DNA from: Plasmopara viticola
Taxonomy: Eukaryota; Oomycota; Peronosporomycetes; Peronosporales; Peronosporaceae
Assembly (NCBI GenBank): GCA_001695595.3
Contig: MBPM02000145.1
Span: forward strand, 41,005 to 105,004
Direction: 5' to 3'
DNA: 64,000 nucleotides
Part shown: positions 57,781 through 64,000 of the stretch, in pieces
Layout: each line of letters starts with the position of its first letter
Position numbering within the stretch: position 1 is the stretch's first letter
The notes under the pieces: model-generated
Databases searched by the model: none
What the model was told of the DNA's origin: nothing
Seen by the model: the letters and a program-made list of their open reading frames with translations, nothing else
Position numbers and translations under genes: made by a program

Positions 57781-60384
57781 ATGGCCCGCGTTGCGTCGTG
57801 CCGCTTCCTGCGTCTGAGCTGCAGCGAAGACGACCACCCGCTATTTCGACGCTACTATGCAAGGTGAGATGATAGTCTCTAATCGTTTTATAAGCCGAGA
57901 AAAATCTTATTAGACTTTGACGAGAGTAGAAGCAATAGGGAACGAGGCATCAAGGTACGTCTGCCACAGTGTGTGTTTCCTATTCGTTTGATTATGCCAT
58001 GTCAAATTGAGCAATTTGAAGAGTACTGACTACCGTACATTCGATTCGCTATTAGCTTTTGCGATGCTTTCCACATTGTTGCCCGGAGCACGTTCAACGT
58101 TGCTACTGTGGCACGTCCATCCACGTTCAGGTGACATTCGCAGCCAATCTAACCCCTGACCTTCTCAATAGGCTTTTAGTTTGCGCTCGCTTTGAGCCGT
58201 CAAAGGTTGTCCCACTTTGGCCAAGCACTATTACAGCCGCTCCTACCAATGACGTCACTCAAGTCAATGATCACAAGCTGCAGCAAGGCGACATTGTGAC
58301 ACTTCCTGCAAGTCTTTTGGCTTCAGGAAAACATCAATCGAATCACATAGTCTGGATACGAGCTGATAGACAAAATGAAGCAAAGCTCAAGACGCTTCCG
58401 CAGGTTAGCTAGCATCTGTCTGTAATTTTCTCTCTTTGTGGTATCTTCGGTGATCTGCGCTGACGAACTAAATTTTTTGTATACAACCATTCTATAGAAC
58501 GCCGTACTGTACGTGCTTAATAATCATCGCTTCCCCAAATGGCACTACAGTTACGATAGCAGTGTTACGAGGACCCAGCGGGAAATGACGCATCACTTGG
58601 TTGTATACGTCTTTCAGCTCACTGACACCAAGTCTCAATCCGAAATGGTTAAAGCAGCCGTGTTAGCTCGTCACGAATCGCCTGGATTTTCTTTATTTTC
58701 GCATCGTCGGTCAGGGAACAGTTTTCGTGACGTGAGTGCAGACCAGCACGCACTAACTTCAGCATCCAGTACACCGTTTGTGACACTAGACGACGATGTG
58801 TCCAAAGTTTTGTCAAAGTCTAATCCGATGGAACATGCCTTAGATGATCAGCCAACATCGTTAGCAGCGACCACCGATACCAAAATCGCCGTTGAATATC
58901 GAACAGCTTTTGAACCATTTCGAAACGTTTCTGCTAGTACAGAGAGTGATTCAGCCTTTTGGGCGCGCGATGCCCGTATCTATCAAACTGGCATAGGTGA
59001 AAAGGCGAAACACCTGCTCATTTTGTGGCACTTTCTTGGGCGCGTCACTCTGTCTGAGGCTGGGATGACTTCTGACGTGCTACACGCGCAAATTCGATCT
59101 CACTGGCTTCGTGCAGCCGGGGATCTACGAGCTCCAGCACCGACCCGAACGCTGAATTTAAAAAGTGTCATGGCTTCATTTCTGCTTGGTCTTTGCCGAA
59201 CGCATATTGATTCACCAGTTGAGACCCCGACGCGCGAGCAGGTTGTGGTTCAATCAACCATTCGTCTACTGGTTCGGGCGTTATCGTCACGGGCGCTCCA
59301 TATCTCTCTCCAATTGGCCTTTTCAACGGAAGCAGGTGGCATTGACAAGCAAAGTATTCGTGAACGCTTTATCGTATTAGTGCTGGATGTTTATGGTACA
59401 CTAAGCGACCTGTTTAGGCTGGCTTCTCCCGATGGTGTTTCGGTCATTCAAGGAGCTGCTTCTGTGCCAACTCTAGTGGACGAGGTACTCTCTTTAATTT
59501 ACAGCCAGCAGCAATTTGTCGGCCTTCGAAGCAAGGTCACACGGCTGCTAAGAGGAGAGCTGGCACTTAATGGACACCCAGGAGTGACTGAGTATCTTTT
59601 TAATAATTTTATGGAGCAAATGCAAGTGTCTATCTTTGCCGCACGCTTTGATCGCAATGGCCCAGATTTAAGTAGCTGGTCTACAGGTCATGACTGGAGC
59701 CCTTGGAACCGCACATGGATGTTGGAGCCCGGTTCCTTTCAAGTGAGCACCATTTCTCAAGAACAAAAAATGTCTATCAAGCCATCGCTTGTGGAATTTT
59801 TGCGATGGATATACGAATTTGCTTGCATTGAAGTGGCGATCAACGGCTCGCGACTGGCTGTGCGCTCCGTGCTTCCTATGGTAGACAGAATGGCACCCAC
59901 TGAGTTTCAATTAGATGGTCGTTTGCGAACTTTCAGATCCACACCATGTGGACTATCCTCAAGAATTACAACTTCAAGTGGATGGCTTGTGGGAGACTAC
60001 GCGGGAAGTTTCACAAATCAAACTAACACGCTTGAAATGAATTTTTACGCTATAATGGATGACGATTTAAGCTCTAAATATAAAAGTCAGGCTTGTTATA
60101 ATGGACACGTTGAAAACAGCACAGCCGTATGTCGAGTCAGCATGACTTTTGTACTGGAGGAGCATTTGAAGGTCGAGGATCTGCCAGCAACTGTTGACCT
60201 AAGAGATTGCTTTATTTTCATCAGCGGCATTGTCGCCCGGGCTACGTACGCGGATACCCGTTCATTCGATCTTCGATCCAAGCTTACGGATACGACCACT
60301 GCAATCCGATCTGCTATATTCCGAGAATTGCCGTGGGTCGCAGAGCTTGAGATACAAGGGGGCTACATCGCCGTCCCCTCTTGA
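57781..60384 (+). CDS. multi-exon protein of unknown function, about 758 residues
   Basis: The model is 57781-57863, 58056-58130, 58172-58403 and 58498-60384. The last intron (58404-58497, GTTAGC...TATAG) is well supported, because both splice sites recur at the same place in the degenerate copy and the frames join in phase (TLPQ|NAVLYVLNNH). The first intron (GTGAGA...ATTAG) is plausible. The 41-bp second intron is short and doubtful; an alternative is uninterrupted reading through VTFAANLTPDLLNRLL with a one-base discrepancy upstream. The large last exon encodes 628 residues, mostly helical at first (ILWHFLGRVTLSEAGM, FLLGLCRTHIDSP, TEYLFNNFMEQMQ), then a probable beta-rich C-terminal domain (FQLDGRLRTFRSTPCG to the end). 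There is no signal peptide or membrane segment. I recognise no family; it may be oomycete-specific. Confidence 0.7.
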
Positions 60385-61314
60385 CGCCAATTCACAGATT
60401 CGACTGCAAATGAGTGTCCCGGGTCCAATCCATTTCTGCTAAACCTTGTTCTAATGCAGCCGCTTTAAATAAATTGCGATATCATAGTGAAGACGCCTTC
60501 AACTCTCGCGCTTCGCGAGGGTTTATCTACACTACATACGTTACAGCCTTTTCATCAATAAACTGTACACTTCTTTCGCGTTCGTCTGATGAAACAGAAA
60601 AAGTGGGACGTCAATCGTTGTAACATAGGTAGGTATGCATTAGAAAACCATGGACCCTTTAAGGAATTTCAAGCGTAGATGCGTGTGCGAATTTTTGCCA
60701 AATCGTGATTGATTTCTTTACTGGGCAACGGTTGGTGTAGATTAAGTTTCGAAACGCGCGGCAATCAATGCGACATTTACGCAATAATAATTTTGGTGAG
60801 ACATCATATTGAGAAAAATAATACTTGCTCTAATATTGATATCTGGGACAAAAAAATGATGGATGTCTTGATGTTGCGCCAATGGACCGTGGAAATTCGC
60901 AGAGTCCAAAACTTGGCATTACGAGCCGCATTGCGCAAAAAGCAATCTTTTTTATTGAAACCTTAGCTACTCGCTTCTTACACATCATTTTAAACATCAG
61001 GCGGCAAAAAAGCACGATTTCTTGTGCATAGCTACTATGAAGTTGACGTCTTGGTAAGCTGTTCTTATTTTGAGTACGCGAGGGACATTACACACAGCCT
61101 GTTGTATTACGCGCATATTGATGTATCAGTATTGCAATGAAATCGGTTTAGCATTGTGTGCTGTTAGTGTCACTGACAATTTGACATATATGTCGTTTGC
61201 GGCTTCTTTTGTTCATTCAACCAATGTTGATCTCAAAAGATTTTAGATGCAAAAATTGATACCCAACAACAAGAAGGCATGGCAAAAAATAATGACCAAA
61301 TTCAATTGCAATGG
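60385..61314. other. spacer between gene and its inverted pseudogene copy
   Basis: About 0.9 kb, AT-rich, with no supported gene. The 85-codon frame at 60709-60966 has no motif. Confidence 0.45.
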
Positions 61315-62955
61315 ACGGTGACGTAGCCCCCTAAACTTTGAGCTCTGCGACCCACAACAGCTCTTGAAATGGTTGTGTCCGTAAGCTTATTCCGAAGATT
61401 GAATGCTCACTTTGAGGAAACCGGGCTCCGACGTCCATGTACGAGGGCTCCAGTCATAAATTGTCGACAAGCTACTTAACTCTGGATTATTGCGATCAAA
61501 GCGCGCGAAAACAATAGACTCTCGCCGTATTAAAAAACGTTCATTTGCTCAAAGGTGTCCATCGATACCAAAATTCCTCAGCGATTCTGTGACTTCACTT
61601 TGAAAGCCGACAAAGTGCTGCTGACTGTAAATTAGAGAGAGCTCCTTGTTCGCCAGAGCTGACACGGAAGAAGCTCCTCGGAAGACCGAAAACGCATCTG
61701 AAGGAGCCAGCCCGAACAGGTCGCCGAAGAGGTCATAAACGTCCAGCACTAATATCACAGATAGTTTGCTTGTCAATACGACCTGCATCCGTTGACAAGG
61801 TCGATTGGAGAGAAGAATTGAGTGCCCGTGACGATAACGTAGACGAATAGTTGTTCGAACCACAACCTGATCAGGAGTTGTAGTCTCAACAGTGAATTGA
61901 TTTGTGTTTGGCAAAGGCCAAGCAGAATTGTAGCCTTGGCACCTTTAAATTCGGCTCGACTGCACGCAACCAGTGAAGTCGAATTTGTGCGTGTAGTACA
62001 TCGAAAGTCACCCAGCCTCAGACAGAGTTACGCGGTCTGGAAAGTGCGACAAAACTAGCAGGTGTTTTGCCTTGGCAGCCATGCCAGTTTGATTTACACG
62101 GGCATCGCACGCTCAAAAGACTATATCACCGTATACACTATCAGAAATGTTTCGTAAAAATCAAAAGCTGTTCGAGATTCAATGGCGAATGTGGTATCGG
62201 AAATATCTGATAACGATGTTGGCTGATCATAAAACATGCTCCATCGCGTTAAACTTTGACAAAACTTTGGATACATTGTCTTCTAATCTTTCAGCGCAGT
62301 GAAATCACTCTCGATCCAAATTGATCAAAGCAGCCGTGTTAGCTCGTCATGAGCCGCCCGAATTTTCTCTATTTTGCATCGTCAGTCAGGGAGCAGTTTT
62401 CGTGACTGAATTATGACAAGAACGTCAACATCCGGCACATCGTTTGTGACCCGTCTATAATAAATGGATGCGTCATTTCCCGCTGTGTCTCAATAACACT
62501 GTTGTCGTAACTGTAGTGCCATTTGAAGAAGCAATGATTGTTTAGCACGTACAGTACGGCGTTCTGTTGAAACATTGAGGACAAGTACTCTGAATATGTC
62601 AGCGCAGATCGCCAAAGATACCGCAAAAAATGAAAAATTACAGACAGATGCTAGCGTACCTGCTAAAGCGTCTTGAGCTTTGCTTCCTTTTTGTCTGTCA
62701 CAAGAATGTTCCGATTTATGTTTTCTTAAAGCCAAGAGACTTGCACGAAGTGACAGATGGCATCTTGTAATCATTGACGGGTAATGTCATTGGTAGGAGC
62801 GACAACCTTTGATAACTCAAAGCGAGCGCATACTAAGATAGTCAGGGACAGATTGGCTGCAAATGTCACCTGAACATGGACGGATGTGCCGGTCGTTTTC
62901 GCTGCCCTTTGGACGCAGGAAGCGGCACGACGCGACACGAGCCATTGTAAGATTC
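61315..62955 (-). pseudogene. degenerate inverted copy of the 57.8-60.4 kb gene
   Basis: Read on the minus strand from about 62955 it repeats the gene in order: MARVASCRFLRP (about 62945), VTF/CTGACATT block (62880), intron with matching ends (about 62660-62570), NAVLYVLNNHCFFKWHYSYD (about 62560), the KAAVLARHE block (about 62330), VVVRTTIRLRYR and VILVLDVYDLFGDLFGLA (61860-61700), LSLIYSQQHFVGF (about 61630) and the WSP/LEPGF block (61450). It then jumps to the C-terminal WVAEL...GGY end at about 61316. Stops, shifts and a deletion of about 0.5 kb before the end mark it as dead. Confidence 0.85.
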
Positions 62956-64000
62956 CACCTAATCAGTTTTAGAAGTCACACCATTAAAGAGCCAAGACAT
63001 AAGCTCCTCGGAGCATGAGGGCTTCGAAGCCTTCGACAGTTTGTCAAGTATCTTATAAAGTGCCTGTAAAATCTGGTTCAGCAGCGTCTTAAGAAAATTT
63101 GGACCAGCGTCTTGATCAAACCAAAAGTCTTTCTTCCCGCCTTTAAGTCCGTACCGTATGCATCAGTCTTACACAATTCTGAAAACAGAGACCGAGCGCA
63201 AAATTGTCATTTTCTGTGCAGTCAAGAGCCAGGTAACTTAAGCGACAAAATTTGCCAAATTTACGAGCACGTAACCCTATTCTTACATATTTCCTCCAGC
63301 CAAAATTTGTAAGGTGTACTCGATTTCCATGCCGTCAACAAAGCAGAACATGCAAAGTCTGTGGGCGCCAGAAGAACAGTTGCTACTCTAACTCTTACGT
63401 GCACTGCTTAAACATATTCAGGTTAAGACGTACCGTTAGCCTATATACAACTACATGTCTTTGCAGCAACTAAGAGCAGCACACACAGCAAAGTTCTCAG
63501 CTTTTTGCCGGTAACTCTATTTGGTGCTTTCATTTCACGGCTGTGTCTGACATTTTTGGCTGTGTTTTTGCAAGCCCAACGCGCTTGAAAATACCAGCTG
63601 CGATATCAATCCTTACGAACGCAAGCAACCATGTAAGCAATTGAAGGATCTTCTTCGAATGATAACGTAATTGTGATTAGTCTTCTGCATGAGATAAGCA
63701 GCCACTGCATTAATCTGTGCAAATCGATTATGACGATTCTAATGTGCTGCTATACATGTAATCTGTTCTAGTCCATTAGTGGTCAAAGGTCCGTGGACTT
63801 CTTGAGCGCTTTCAGGTAAAGGCTCTATTGCCTCGATAAGAACAGGGCAAAGTTGTCAATCATATAATAGATGACAGCAAGCAATGCCAAGGTAGCGCAA
63901 GCAATCTAAATTTCATTGTATGATCTCTGCGTGTATGTTTTGTTTCTCCGAGAGTATCGATGGAGCAATAATGCAGCAATCACGTATACGAGATTCACGA
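62956..64000. other. window end, no supported gene
   Basis: Only short overlapping frames (for example 63112-63312 and 63252-63473 plus) without motifs. No RNA gene recognised. Confidence 0.45.

Overview
The window looks like nuclear DNA from an oomycete, most likely a downy mildew or Phytophthora-like plant pathogen. Four things point that way: a secreted RxLR-type effector, a CxxH zinc-finger repeat protein of the kind usually labelled WRKY19-like in oomycetes, short 55-70 bp GT-AG introns in otherwise compact genes, and gene-poor tracts full of decayed Copia and LINE elements. A Plasmopara-like species is my guess from the effector (an RxLR with a DLNxxP motif); the sequence alone does not prove it.

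Layout. 1-7.2 kb is a gene island: a TBC Rab-GAP cut by the window edge, a zinc-finger repeat protein on the minus strand, a possible small gene, a LINE/SINE tail remnant, and a three-exon TPR/U-box (CHIP-like) E3 ligase. 7.2-13.4 kb is decayed repeat DNA with a few coding-like fragments. 13.4-31.1 kb is a rearranged effector locus. It contains an intact RxLR effector gene (minus strand, 15.6-16.9 kb), an inverted copy of its promoter and first codons (13.4-14.1 kb), and two direct copies of a flanking unit (A at 14.4-15.6 kb, B at 20.3-21.9 kb). A decayed LINE-bearing insertion of about 6.4 kb lies in copy B and is bordered by a 17-bp repeat. A truncated copy of the effector 3' end follows on the other side of that insertion. 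Two inverted copies of an unidentified 2.4-2.6 kb element (R) bracket the B copy.

31.6-36.9 kb is a second gene island, with a SWEET sugar transporter, a three-exon GPR107/108-type seven-transmembrane protein and a small hypothetical protein, all on the minus strand. 36.9-57.7 kb is nearly gene-free, apart from a Copia LTR retrotransposon with both LTRs and a broken polyprotein (41.4-46.0 kb) and two copies of a 300-bp retroposon. 57.8-60.4 kb is a multi-exon gene of unknown function, followed tail-to-tail by its own degenerate, internally deleted copy (61.3-62.95 kb).

The intact genes do not form one pathway. They cover trafficking (TBC, GPR107-like), protein quality control (CHIP-like), sugar transport (SWEET), probable transcription (zinc finger) and host interaction (RxLR). 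The main interest is the effector locus, which records duplication, inversion, pseudogenisation and transposon insertion around one secreted protein.
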